Positions 10,718 to 21,371 of a stretch of 64,000 nucleotides of DNA are shown here, piece by piece (position 1 is the stretch's first letter; each line of letters starts with the position of its first letter). Source of the DNA: Orientallactaga sibirica. Taxonomy: Eukaryota > Chordata > Mammalia > Rodentia > Dipodidae. The position numbers and the translations under genes were made by a program. The notes beneath the pieces are model-generated. The model was not told the origin of the DNA and ran no database searches. It was given only the letters and a program-made list of their open reading frames with translations. The DNA lies in assembly GCA_036365145.1 (NCBI GenBank), contig JAEOAD010000015.1, positions 10,905,501 to 10,969,500 on the forward strand. Direction: 5' to 3'.

Positions 10718-10771
10718 CAAGGAAGGAAGGAGGAGATGGAGGAGAAGAAAGAAAGGGAGGGAGAGAAAGAA
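10718..10771. repeat. Purine-rich (GGAA/GAAA)n tract
   Basis: About 54 bp of nearly pure A/G (GAAGGAAGGAGGAGATGG and on), lying between two SINEs and probably grown from the A-rich tail of the upstream SINE. Confidence 0.85.
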
Positions 10772-10786
10772 AGAAAATGTTCATTA

Positions 10787-11075
10787 GGGCTGGAGAGATG
10801 GCTTAGCAGTTAAGGTGCTTGCCTACAAAGCCTAAGAATGCATGTTTGAATCTCCAGGTCCCATGTAGCCAGACTCACAGTGACGCAAGCATGAAATGTC
10901 ACAAATGCGCACAAGGGGGTGTGTGAGTCTGGAGTTCATTCACAACAGCTGAAAAGGCCCTGGCATGTCCATTCTCTTTCTGTTTGCCTCTCTCTCTTTC
11001 TGTCTCTCTCTCAAAAACATTAAAATTATTTTTTTTAAAAAAGGCATGCATTACCACACCCAGCTTTAAAAGAAA
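10787..11075 (+). mobile_element. B2-type SINE with extra antisense B1 end
   Basis: B2-type copy (GGGCTGGAGAGATGGCTTAG) of intermediate middle-block length, with CAGTGACGCAAGCATG and GCGCACAAGGGGG. After its CT tract and AAAACATTAAAATT tail come about 24 bases (11042-11065) that are the complement of a B1 5' head. The 15-bp duplication AGAAAATGTTCATTA at 10772-10786 and 11076-11090 encloses both parts, so they sit in the same insertion interval. Confidence 0.88.
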
Positions 11076-11336
11076 AGAAAATGTTCATTAGTTACTGGGC
11101 TTGCCCCCATTGTAAAGTTTTCACTCTGCAAGCTTCTTTGGCATTTCAGTTGGGCTGAAGTTCTGCTTTTCTCTAACAAGGATATTTACAGGAGCAGCTT
11201 ACACTCTGCTTTGCCTGCCAGTCAAGCAAGGCTAATAGTACTTATGAGTCTAACTGACATTGTCTTCTCAGACCTCGTCTTAGTTTCACTTATTTAGCAA
11301 AACGTAAGAATTTATGTAATTAAAAACAGTATGGGA

Positions 11337-11508
11337 GCCAGGCGTGGTGGCGCACGCCTTTAATCCCAGCACTCAGGAGGCAGAGGTAGGAGGATTGCCG
11401 TGAGTTCGAGGCCACCCTGAGACTACATAGTTAATTCCAGGTCAGCCTGGACCAGAGTGAGAACCTACCTCGAAAAACCAAAAAAAAAAAAAAAAAAACA
11501 AAAAAAAA
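11337..11508 (+). mobile_element. B1-type SINE
   Basis: Near-consensus B1 (GCCAGGCGTGGTGGCGCACG) with retained CpGs, CCTACCTCGAAAAACC end and a long A-tail (about 30 bp with two C interruptions). The flanks AAAACAGTATGGG and AAAACCAGTATAGG look like the duplication. Retained CpGs suggest youth. Confidence 0.94.
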
Positions 11509-11518
11509 AAACCAGTAT

Positions 11519-11670
11519 AGGCCACACATAGTGATCCATGCCTCTAATCCTAACTCTTGGGAGGCTGAGGCAAGAGGATTTCCTTGACCTGAGACCAGCC
11601 TGAGCTCCATAGTAAGCTGAGGCCAGCTGGCTACCATGTGAGACCCTTTTTCAAAAAAGGATAAAAATAA
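11519..11670 (+). mobile_element. Old B1-type SINE
   Basis: GGCCACACATAGTGATCCAT, AATCCTAACTCTTGGGAGGC and GAGACCAGCCTGAGCTCCAT identify a diverged B1, closer to the ancestral GAGACCAGCCTG form than the young copies around it. Confidence 0.8.
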
Positions 11671-12089
11671 ACAGGAGACAGGGCGTGCAGAAGAGAAGGG
11701 AAGGAAGAGGAGAGTGAATGTGGGGGAGACAGACCCTGCAAGATATAGGCATGTAGCGTAGATAAAGTGCACTCTTCAAAAGAGCCACAAAGCATTTAGC
11801 TAACATCACTGGGAGAAATAACCACAGAAAGTTTGAATCAGGCTGATCCCTGCTCACACCATTCATAAGAATAAACTCTAATCACTTACACAACTAAACG
11901 CTTCTTTTAAATTTACCAAAAAATGGAAGAAAGTAAAGAAGATTGTTTTTATGGCCTGTGACAGAGAAAGTTTATGAAATAAATAAGATTTTATAGAAAT
12001 CTAGAATAATTATTCTAAAATGTTATGGAAATGTCAAAAGTGTTAACATAGCTGAAACAATTTTGAAAAGGAAAACTTGATTTTTTATT

Positions 12090-12200
12090 TGCATTATCTT
12101 TTTGAGACAGGTTTTTGATATCTTGAATAGACTGATTCCACGTCTCCTTAGTAGCTGGGATTACAGGTCAATGCCATCATGTCTGATATCAAGTGGGAAT
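12090..12200 (-). mobile_element. Old B1-type SINE
   Basis: Complement of a diverged B1: TCTTTTTGAGACAGGTTTTT and CTTAGTAGCTGGGATTACAG. The GTAGCTGGGATTACAGG form is ancestral (Alu/B1-like), in line with an early insertion into the host L1. Confidence 0.7.
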
Positions 12201-12217
12201 TAATCTACCCATTTCTT

Positions 12218-12350
12218 TCTAAGGTAGGGTCACATCTAGCTCCAGGGTGACCTGGAACTCACTCTTGTATCCCAGACTGGCCTTGAACTCATAGCTATCT
12301 TCATATCCCTCAGTGCTGGGATTAAAGGCATTTGCCACCACGTCTGGCTT
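12218..12350 (-). mobile_element. B1-type SINE
   Basis: Complement B1: TAAGGTAGGGTCACATCTAG, TGACCTGGAACTCACTCTTG, AGTGCTGGGATTAAAGGCAT. The flanks AATCTACCCA (about 12202) and TATCTACTCA (about 12351) form a diverged duplication. Confidence 0.85.
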
Positions 12351-12587
12351 TATCTACTCAATTTTAAGACATTCTGAACTATGAAAACTATGTCTGTGTA
12401 ATATTGCAAGAGAGATGGAAACATAACCCAATAGGACAGAACAGACAACACAGATACAGACACACACAGATATGTTCCACATAGGGCTGGAACCACTGGA
12501 CATCTATAGGGAAGGAGAGAGGGAGAAAATGAGAGAGGAGAGAGGATAGAGAAGGGAATAGGACCTTTGGACTGAGTTAATTCTCTT

Positions 12588-12798
12588 TAATATTTTTATT
12601 TTATTTATTTATTTGCGAGGAGAGAGAGAGAGAGAATGAATGAGTGTGGGTGTGCCAGGGCCTTTAGCCATTGCAAAAGAACTCCAGATACATGTAACAC
12701 TTTGTGCATCTGGCTTTATATGGGTATTGGGGTATAGAACCCTGGTCATTAGGCTTTGCAGGCAAGTGACTTAGCTACTGAGTCATCTCGCCAGCCCC
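12588..12798 (-). mobile_element. B2-type SINE
   Basis: Complement copy with TTTATTTATTTATTTG tail and GAGAGAGAG tract, ending TCATCTCGCCAGCCCC. It is the first of a run of SINEs that share variants of GAGTTAATT at their borders. Confidence 0.9.
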
Positions 12799-12811
12799 AA
12801 TTAAGTTTTCT

Positions 12812-12970
12812 TTCCTTTTTTTTTTTGTTTTTTTTTTCGAGGTAGGGTTGCACTGTAGCCCAGGCTGACCTGGAATTCACTATGTATTCTCAGGCTGGTC
12901 TCGAACTCATGACAATCCTTCTACCTCACCCTCCTGAATGCTGGGATTACAGACATGTGCCACCACACCC
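12812..12970 (-). mobile_element. B1-type SINE
   Basis: Complement B1 with a long T-tail, TTCGAGGTAGGGTTGCACTG, TATGTATTCTCAGGCTGGTC and CACCACACCCAA. Its downstream flank is the target reused by the next B1. Confidence 0.92.
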
Positions 12971-12987
12971 AACTTGAGTTAATTTTT

Positions 12988-13146
12988 TTGTTTGTTTGTT
13001 TTTTTTCCAAGGTAGGGTCTCACTCTGGTCCAGGCTGACCTGGAATTAGCTATGTAGTCTCAGGGTGGCCTCGAACTCATGGCAATCCTCCTACCTCTGC
13101 CTCCCGAGTGCTGGAATTAAAGGCATGCGCCACCACGCCTGGCTGC
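12988..13146 (-). mobile_element. B1-type SINE
   Basis: Complement B1 (CCAAGGTAGGGTCTCACTCT ... CCACCACGCCTGGCTGC). Perfect 17-bp duplication AACTTGAGTTAATTTTT at 12971-12987 and 13147-13163, one of the longest and cleanest in the window. Confidence 0.95.
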
Positions 13147-13194
13147 AACTTGAGTTAATTTTTAACAAAAAACCAAAACTATAAACCTTTTAAA

Positions 13195-13407
13195 AATCTT
13201 TATTTATTTAATAGAAAGAAAGAGGCAGGAAGAGAAAAAAAAGAGAGAGAGAGAGGGAAAGAGAGAGAGAGAATAGGAATGTCAGGGCCTCCAGCTGCTG
13301 CAAACAAACTCCAGACACATGTGCCATATGGGTCCTGGGGAATTGAACCTGGGTCCTTTGGCTTTGCAGGCAAGCACCTTAGCCACTAAGTCATCTCTCC
13401 AGCCCAA
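13195..13407 (-). mobile_element. B2-type SINE
   Basis: Complement copy with purine-rich tract and AATAGGAATGTCAGGGCCTC, ending CATCTCTCCAGCCC. It lacks the ATCTGGCTTACG piece, a roughly 20-bp deletion. The flanks ATAAACCTTTTAAAAA (13179) and ATAAAACTTTTTAAAAA (about 13409) are the duplicated L1 sequence. Confidence 0.9.
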
Positions 13408-13443
13408 TAAAACTTTTTAAAAAATATTTTTAAATTTTAAAAC

Positions 13444-13677
13444 CACTTTTAAAATATTTTATTTATTTATTTACTTACTTATTTATTGGAGAGAGAGACA
13501 GAGAAGAGAGAGAGGAAGATAGAATGGGCATGCCAGAGCCTCCAGCCACTGCAAACAAACTCCAGACACATGTGCCACCTTGTGCATCTGGCTTACGTGG
13601 GTACTGGGAAATCAAACCTGGTTCCTTAGGCTCCGTAGGCAAGCACCTTAACTGCTAATCCATCTCTCAACCCCCCC
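13444..13677 (-). mobile_element. B2-type SINE
   Basis: Complement copy with TTTATTTATTTACTTACT tail, GA tract and AGAATGGGCATGCCAGAGCC, ending CATCTCTCAACCCCC. It sits immediately beside the CBX3 retrocopy. Confidence 0.9.
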
Positions 13678-13693
13678 AAAATATTTTTATTTT

Positions 13694-15594
<1,901 letters not shown>

Positions 15595-15781
15595 CTATAA
15601 AACTTTTAATGGGAAAAATGAGAGAAAAAACATGGGAGAAAAATGACTGCAATTTAGACAGGCAGGCACGCAGGCAGGCAGACAGAGAGTTCTTTGTCTT
15701 AGCCCTAATACCTGAAGTGCTGTCTATTAGAAAAAGCTTTGATAAACTGGACTTCATCAAAATTCAAAACTTTTGTTTTGT

Positions 15782-15989
15782 GGGTTGGGGAGAGGGCTCA
15801 GTGGTTAAGAGCACTTGCTTACAATGCCTGATAACCCAGGTTCAATTCCTCAGTACCCATGTAAAGCCAGATGGACAAAGTGACACATGTATCTTGAATT
15901 TGCTTGCAATGGCAAGAGGCCCTGGTGCATTCATTCTCATTTTCTCTCTCTCTCTCTGCCTGTAAACAAATAAAAATATTTTTTAAATG
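15782..15989 (+). mobile_element. B2-type SINE, AGTGGCAAGAGG-like form
   Basis: Head GGTTGGGGAGAGGGCTCAGT, body TTGCTTGCAATGGCAAGAGG, and CT tract with AACAAATAAAAAT tail. It interrupts the L1 ORF2 stretch right after the codons for KIQNF. The flanks TTTGTTTTGTG and TTTGCTTTGTG are the duplicated L1 bases with one change. Confidence 0.9.
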
Positions 15990-16395
15990 TTTGCTTTGTG
16001 AAAGACCCTGTAAGGAGAAGGAAAAAAATAAGACCTGAAGATGATTTTTGTACACATATACCTAGAACTTGAAAAACTGAAACTTAAAACTGAACTTAAA
16101 TATTCAAATGCAAAAATGGGCAAAGCCATGAACACACACTTCCCTGGAACATGCTTATGGCTGTCAGCATGTGGAAAGATGTGCAACATCTTTAGTTATT
16201 AGGGAAATGGCAATTAAAACCACATGAGCTATCACTATACATGTATCAAAGTAGCTAAAATAAAAACTATAACATCAAATGCCGAGCAAGCAGGAAATAA
16301 AGAAATTGGATCGTTAATGCCTTGCAGATGGCAATATAAAATGGCATAGTTGCTGGAAAGAAACTTGAACATGCAGCTATAACAGGACCTAACAA

Positions 16396-16560
16396 TTGTT
16401 TTTTTTTTTTCCCCCCCTTTTTTAAGGTGGGGTCTCACTGTGGTCCAGGCTGACTTGGAATTCATTATGTAGTCTCAGGGTGGCCTTGAACTCATGGCGA
16501 TACTCCTACCTCTGCCTCCCGAGTGCTGGGATTAAATGTGTGCGCCACCATGCCTGGCTC
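16396..16560 (-). mobile_element. B1-type SINE inside L1
   Basis: Complement B1 with T-tail broken by a C7 run, TTAAGGTGGGGTCTCACTGT ... CACCATGCCTGGCTC. The flanks ACAATTG and ACAATGG suit a short, decayed duplication. Confidence 0.92.
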
Positions 16561-17151
16561 AACAATGGTGCTTTTGAACATATATCTGGGAGAAATGAGA
16601 ACTTAAGTTCATAAGAAAACCTGTACACAAATGTTCATAGTAATTTTATTTGTAATACTGAAAACTGGAAACAACCCTGATGCCTTTCCTTGAATGAACG
16701 GTGCGCCCATCCCTTGGATGGAAAGGAATGACACAAAACAACTTGGTTGAATCTCCAAGGAATCATGCTGATTGAAACAGTCCATCCTGAAGGTCACATC
16801 CAGTTATTTCTATGTGTCTAGTGTCTGTGAGTTGGCATTATTATTAAGGACAGGCTGACTTTGTGGTATTGGCGGTGCAATGCAGAGGCTGTTTGTGAAG
16901 GTGACAGGGCCTTGTTTTATTCATGACCATTTCAAGTTCAGCATTCTGGTTGTGGTATTGAGAGATGTTACCAATGGCAGAAATGCAGTAAAAGGTAATG
17001 GGATGTCTGTGTATTAATTCTTATGAATACATGTAAATTTATAATTAAAACTTAATTAAAAATATAAAAACATTAGAATAAAACATAGGATATTATTTTA
17101 TGAATTAGTAATAGGAATTTTTTTTCTTCTAGGACACACACACACACACAT

Positions 17152-17400
17152 TTCTTTTGGGAGAAGAAAAGTGTATTTAGGCTTAAAGTTTACAGGGTAA
17201 CTTTCATCATGGCAGGAAAAGCTAGCATTCCATTTTGACAAAAGCAGAGAGGAAGTGGAAACAGAGCTGAGCTGTAACACCTCAAGGCCCATAGTTCCTC
17301 AGGAAGGGCCTACTTCCTAAAGATCCCACAATATTCTCCCCAAAGTGGATTAAGTATTCAAACACATGCACCTATGGGGACATTTTACATAAACAAGTAC
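17152..17400. repeat. Diverged rodent dispersed repeat, copy 1
   Basis: Shares its layout with copies at 47085 and 49083: a GTATTTAGGCTTAAAGTTTA start, CATCATGGCAGGAAAAG, a middle with GCAGAGAGGAAGTGG, and the ending AAACACATGCACCTATGGGG. I do not know its family name for certain. A (CA)n run lies just upstream (17138-17150). Confidence 0.6.
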
Positions 17401-17409
17401 GAGGGATCC

Positions 17410-17462
17410 ACTTTCCTCTTCCTCCTCAGTGCTGGGATTACAAGTACATGCTGCAATGTCTT
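17410..17462 (-). mobile_element. B1-type SINE 5'-head fragment
   Basis: CTCAGTGCTGGGATTACAAG then TACATGCTGCAATGTC is the complement of a B1 head. The 3' part is missing or replaced by the repeat upstream. Confidence 0.55.
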
Positions 17463-17471
17463 TTTTGTTTT

Positions 17472-17638
17472 TGTTGTTGTTGTTTGTTTGTTTGTTTTTT
17501 GAGATAAGATATCACACTAGCTCAAGCTGACACAGAGTCCACTATGTAGTCTCAGGGTGGCCTCGAACTCATGGTGGGTGAATCTCCTACCTCTGCCTCC
17601 TCAGTGCTGGGATTAAAGGTGTGGACTACCATGCCTGG
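17472..17638 (-). mobile_element. B1-type SINE
   Basis: Complement B1 with (TTG)n/(TTTG)n tail, TTTGAGATAAGATATCACAC ... ACCATGCCTGG. The flanks CAATGTCTTTTTTG and TTATGTCTTGTTTTT form an imperfect duplication. Confidence 0.88.
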
Positions 17639-17649
17639 ATTATGTCTTG

Positions 17650-17812
17650 TTTTTTATTTGTTTGTTTTTATTTACTTTTCTTTTGAGGCAGGGTCTCATT
17701 CTAGCCCAGGCTGACTTGGAACTTGCTCATTATCCCAGGTTGGCCTTGAACTCATGATGATCTTACCTCAGCCTTCCAAATGCTATGATTAAAGGCATGA
17801 ACTACCTTCCCT
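17650..17812 (-). mobile_element. B1-type SINE, diverged
   Basis: Complement B1: TTTTGAGGCAGGGTCTCATT, TGACTTGGAACTTGCTCATT, AAATGCTATGATTAAAGGCA. It is older than its two neighbours by visible divergence. Confidence 0.85.
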
Positions 17813-17968
17813 GTTTTTTTTTTTTTTTTCCTGAGGTAGGATCTCACTCTAGCTCAGGCTGACCTGAAATTCACTATGTAGTCTCAGGGTGGCCTTGAAC
17901 TCATGGTGATCCTCCTACCTCTGCCTCCCAAGGGCTGGGATTAAAGATGTGCACTATCATGCCCGACT
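17813..17968 (-). mobile_element. B1-type SINE
   Basis: Complement B1 with T20 tail, TGAGGTAGGATCTCACTCTA ... CTATCATGCCCGACTC, inserted at the edge of the preceding B1. Confidence 0.92.
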
Positions 17969-17984
17969 CAATATCTGTTTGCTT

Positions 17985-18203
17985 TTTAAAAAGATTTTTA
18001 TTTATTTACTTATGTATTTATTAGAGGCAGACAGGGAAAGAGGGAGAGGGAGAATGGGTGGACCAGGGCCTCTAGCCACTACAAATGAACTCCAGACGTG
18101 TGTGCCCCCTTGTGCATCTGGCTTATGTGGGACATGGAGAATAGAACCAGGGTCCTTAAGCTTCAAAGGCAAACACCTTAACTACTCAGCCATCTCTCCA
18201 GCC
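17985..18203 (-). mobile_element. B2-type SINE
   Basis: Complement copy, GAGAATGGGTGGACCAGGGC ... CCATCTCTCCAGCCC. The flanks AATATCTGTTT at 17969-17979 and 18204-18214 form the duplication. A related CATCTGTTTTT is repeated again at 18319, showing serial use of one site. Confidence 0.92.
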
Positions 18204-18213
18204 CAATATCTGT

Positions 18214-18319
18214 TTTTTTTTTTTTTTTTTTGATTTTGCAAGGTAGGGTCACTCTGGTCCAGGCTGACCTAGTCTCAGGGTCAGCCATCTGCCTCGAGTG
18301 CAGCGCCACCATGCCCGGC
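18214..18319 (-). mobile_element. B1-type SINE, internally deleted
   Basis: Complement B1 of only about 88 bp plus tail. CAAGGTAGGGTCACTCTGGT and AGGCTGACCTAGTCTCAGGG are joined directly, then TCAGCCATCTGCCTCGAGTG and CAGCGCCACCATGCCCGGC. At least four internal blocks of 7-20 bp are missing compared with full copies such as 12988-13146. Confidence 0.85.
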
Positions 18320-18348
18320 ATCTGTTTTTTTTTTTTTTTTTTTTTTTA

Positions 18349-18430
18349 AGGTAGGTGCTGGGGGATTAAAACTCAGGTCCTGCTTGGTGAATAGCAAACC
18401 CTTTATCAACTGAGCCAACAATCCAGCCTC
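18349..18430 (-). mobile_element. ID-like or short tRNA-derived SINE
   Basis: The complement reads GAGGCTGGATTGTTGGCTCA, then CAGTTGATAAAGGGTTTGCT and GCAGGACCTGAGTTTTAATC. This is a tRNA-like A-box/B-box unit without the B2 body, followed in the minus sense by an A-tail (T run 18326-18347). Confidence 0.7.
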
Positions 18431-19249
18431 AACAGAAAAATGTTAACACAAAAGCTATTCAGAACTTTGGGTTAAGATGGTTGCATAGTAGTCATGCCTA
18501 AGCAGCCTAGGGGGAGAAATAAGCAGAAAAACACCACAATGTACTCTTCTACCAAAAAGTGAAGGTATATAAGGAATTATGAACCACAGCAGAGAAGCAG
18601 GAGATATTCAGAGCTTCTAGAGACCACAGAAGCAGCCAGAATTGGATCCTACCACTGAGCCAGTCCATGGTCCCAGTCTCATGGAAGAGCTAGATGCCTG
18701 AAAACAGGAGCAGAACTCAGGTGGGGGGAATACTCCAATCACATCAGCCTTCTTGCAAAGTAAAAACCTGAAGGAGAAGACAGCAGGGACCAGCTGAGCA
18801 GCTCATGAGGAAGAGGAGCACCAGGACCAGCTACACAACTCCAGTACAACTTCAGGCATCCCCCCCAGCCTCCCCTACCCTAACAACCAGTGCCAGCAAC
18901 CACTGGAGATCTGGGTAAGGGAGATCAGCCACCTAGCACCCAGCACCGGCCATCAGAACAGTGACCCACTGACCCAGCCAGCCTAGCCAACCCCATAGCA
19001 CAGCAAAGAGGAACCCAAGCAGACACACAGCACTGGTGAGACCAGAAGCCATTTCCAAAGGTAATGGGCTAGTTAAACCAGGTCAATACCTTTCTTGAAG
19101 CCTGGTATGTAGGCCTGTACTGGAAGTGCTAAATGCACCTTCCATGTCAGGGCAGATTATGTGTTAGATTTGCCTGATGGTTGGCTTTGCCATTCTTATA
19201 TAAACTGTATTTTGGGGTTGTCTTTTGTGACTTCATGATTTATAGTGCC

Positions 19250-19385
19250 TTTGTCTTTTTCTTCTGTCATTCTTGGGGCAGAGTCTCACTTGACCCCAGG
19301 CTAACCTGGAATACATTGCAGACCAGAAATCTCAGCTTCCCAGTTGACAGGATTAAGGATGTGGGGCAACATACAACCTTAGGAA
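19250..19385 (-). mobile_element. Old B1-type SINE in L1 5' region
   Basis: Complement: CATTCTTGGGGCAGAGTCTC, ACCCCAGGCTAACCTGGAAT, GACAGGATTAAGGATGTGGG. Highly diverged compared with the next two B1 copies. Confidence 0.65.
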
Positions 19386-19429
19386 CTTTGACTTTGTTAG
19401 ATAATTTGTTTGTTTTAATACCCACACTT

Positions 19430-19596
19430 TTTTTTTTTTTTTTTTTTTTTTTTGGTTTTTCAAGATAGGGTCTCACTCTAGGTCAGGCTGACCTAGAATT
19501 CACTCTGTAGTCTCAGGGTGGCCTCGAACTCATAGTGATCCTCTTACCTCTGCCTCCCAAGTGCTGGGATTAAAAGCGTGCGCCACCACGCCCAGT
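19430..19596 (-). mobile_element. B1-type SINE in L1
   Basis: Complement B1 with T25 tail, TCAAGATAGGGTCTCACTCT ... CACCACGCCCAGTT. The flanks ACCCACACTTTTT at 19420 and 19598 are the duplicated target. Confidence 0.94.
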
Positions 19597-19610
19597 TTAC
19601 CCACACTTTT

Positions 19611-19770
19611 TGTTGTTGTTGTTGTTTGTTTTTTTGAGGTAGGGTCTCACTCTGGCCCAGGCTGACCTGGAATTCAATATGTAGTCTCAGAGTGGCCTCA
19701 AACTCACAGTAATCCTCCTACCTCTGCCTCCCAAGTGCTGGGATTAAAGGCATATGCCACCGTGCCTGGC
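19611..19770 (-). mobile_element. B1-type SINE in L1
   Basis: Complement B1 with (TTG)n tail, TTGAGGTAGGGTCTCACTCT ... CCACCGTGCCTGGC. It reuses the same target, since TACCCACTCTT follows at about 19772, making three copies of TACCCAC(A)CT around two B1 elements. Confidence 0.94.
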
Positions 19771-20126
19771 AATACCCACTCTTACATAAATACTCTGCTG
19801 GTTTTGATTGAGTGTGTATATTGCTCAGTTGAATTTTAGAATTTGCCTGTGTTTCGCTTCATCCAGCCTACTAGAATACTTGGATAGCAGGCAAACCCAA
19901 CACCCAGGGTCACTTCTGCTGTTACTCTGGGAGTCATATAAAAATCACACCTGGCCTCTTAAACCCTGAAGTATATAACACAGATTTACATGTCTAAGAA
20001 TACTGCAGATAATTAAAAAACTCAAACATCAAATTAACCCAAGATGCAAAAATCACTACATTATAATACAAGAAAAACAAAAATTAAGACAATATAATTC
20101 CACCAAAAATTATAAATCCATCAGAA

Positions 20127-21163
20127 ATGACCTCCAGTAAGGTTGATTTAGATGAAATGCCTGAGAAAGATTTCAAAAGAATGATTATAACTATGTTCAA
20201 AGAAATCAAAGAAGAAAACAAACACCTGAAAGGAAAACACAGGAAAGCAACTTAATGAAATAAGGAGGTCAATACAACACATGAAAGGAAATAGAAATAC
20301 TGAAGAAAAACCCATCAGAAATACTAGAAATGAAAAACAGAATAAGTCAAATTAAAAACTCTGTAGAAAGTCTTGCCAATAGAATGAATCAAGGAGATAA
20401 CAGGATATATAAACTAGAAAACAGATGGCAGATCTAATACAGTCCAACAAAGAGAAAGACAAACTAATAGGAAGGTATGAATGGGAATTTCAAGACATTT
20501 GGGACACTATGAAGAGATCAAACATAAAAATTCAGGGTATAGTAGAAGCAGAAGAATTTCACTCCAAGGGCATAGTAGGTGTTTTCAACAAAATTATAGA
20601 AGAAAATTTCACCCAAATAGGGAAAGATATGCCAATACAGATATAGGAAGCCTTTAGAACATCAAACAGATAAAAATAGGGAAGAATCTCTCCTTGCCAT
20701 ATTATAATTAAACTACTAAGCACACAAACTGAAGAAAATATATTGAAAGCAGTTAGAAAGAAACAACACGTCACTTATAAAGCCAAGCCCATCCCATAAG
20801 GATATCAGCAGATTATGCAACACAAACCTTAAAAGCCAGAAGGGCTTGGAATGATGTATTCTAAGTTCTGAAAGATAACAACTGTCAACCAAATTACTTT
20901 ATTCAACAAAGCTGTCCATCCACATTGATGGAGAAATGAGGACATTCCACAACAAAAACAGGCTAAAGGAATACATGACCAGTAAGCCAGCTCTACAGAA
21001 AATACTTGAAGTTATCCTTCACACTGAAGAGAAAGGAAAGCACACACATGAGGAAACAGGGAAAAATAAACCATACTCAAATAATAGTTCTTACAAGAGA
21101 GTAAAGGGAAAACAGGAAGCACTACAAAGTAGGAAGACTGGAAGAATAAACACATACCTTTAA
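20127..21163 (+). pseudogene. L1 ORF1 remnant (RNA-binding chaperone protein)
   Basis: Readable in shifting frames. The first ATG gives MTSSKVDLDEMPEKDFKRMI. The RRM-like region carries IWDTMKRSNIKIQGIVE (from about 20500). The C-terminal domain carries KPIRISADYATQTLKARRAW (about 20785). The last part, KPALQKILEVILHTEEK, sits in another frame. L1 ORF1p normally forms a trimer that coats L1 RNA. Stops after the KDMPIQI and VLKDNNCQ stretches, plus frameshifts, make it non-coding. Confidence 0.85.
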
Positions 21164-21175
21164 ATAGTAACTTTT

Positions 21176-21370
21176 AAAAATATTTTAATTTACTTATTTA
21201 CTTGCAAGCAGAAGGTCATTGGCACACCAGGTCTTCCAGCTACTGGAAACAAACTCTAGATGTATGTACCACTTTGTGCACTTGGCTTTACATGGGTACT
21301 GAGGAATTTAACCCAGGTAATCAGGCTTTTCAGGTATGTACCTTAACCATTGAACAATCTCTCCAACCCT
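21176..21370 (-). mobile_element. B2-type SINE between L1 ORF1 and ORF2
   Basis: Complement copy: TTATTTACTTGCAAGCAGAA tail without a long GA tract, GGCACACCAGGTCTTCCAGC, end CAATCTCTCCAACCC. The flanks TAGTAACTTTTA and TAATAACTCTTA are the diverged duplication. Confidence 0.88.
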
Positions 21371-21371
21371 T

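Noticed and set aside
11337..12970. Regularly spaced repeats as a CRISPR-like array
   Set aside because: The repeated units are B1 and B2-type SINEs of 140-280 bp in mixed orientation with target duplications, in vertebrate DNA.
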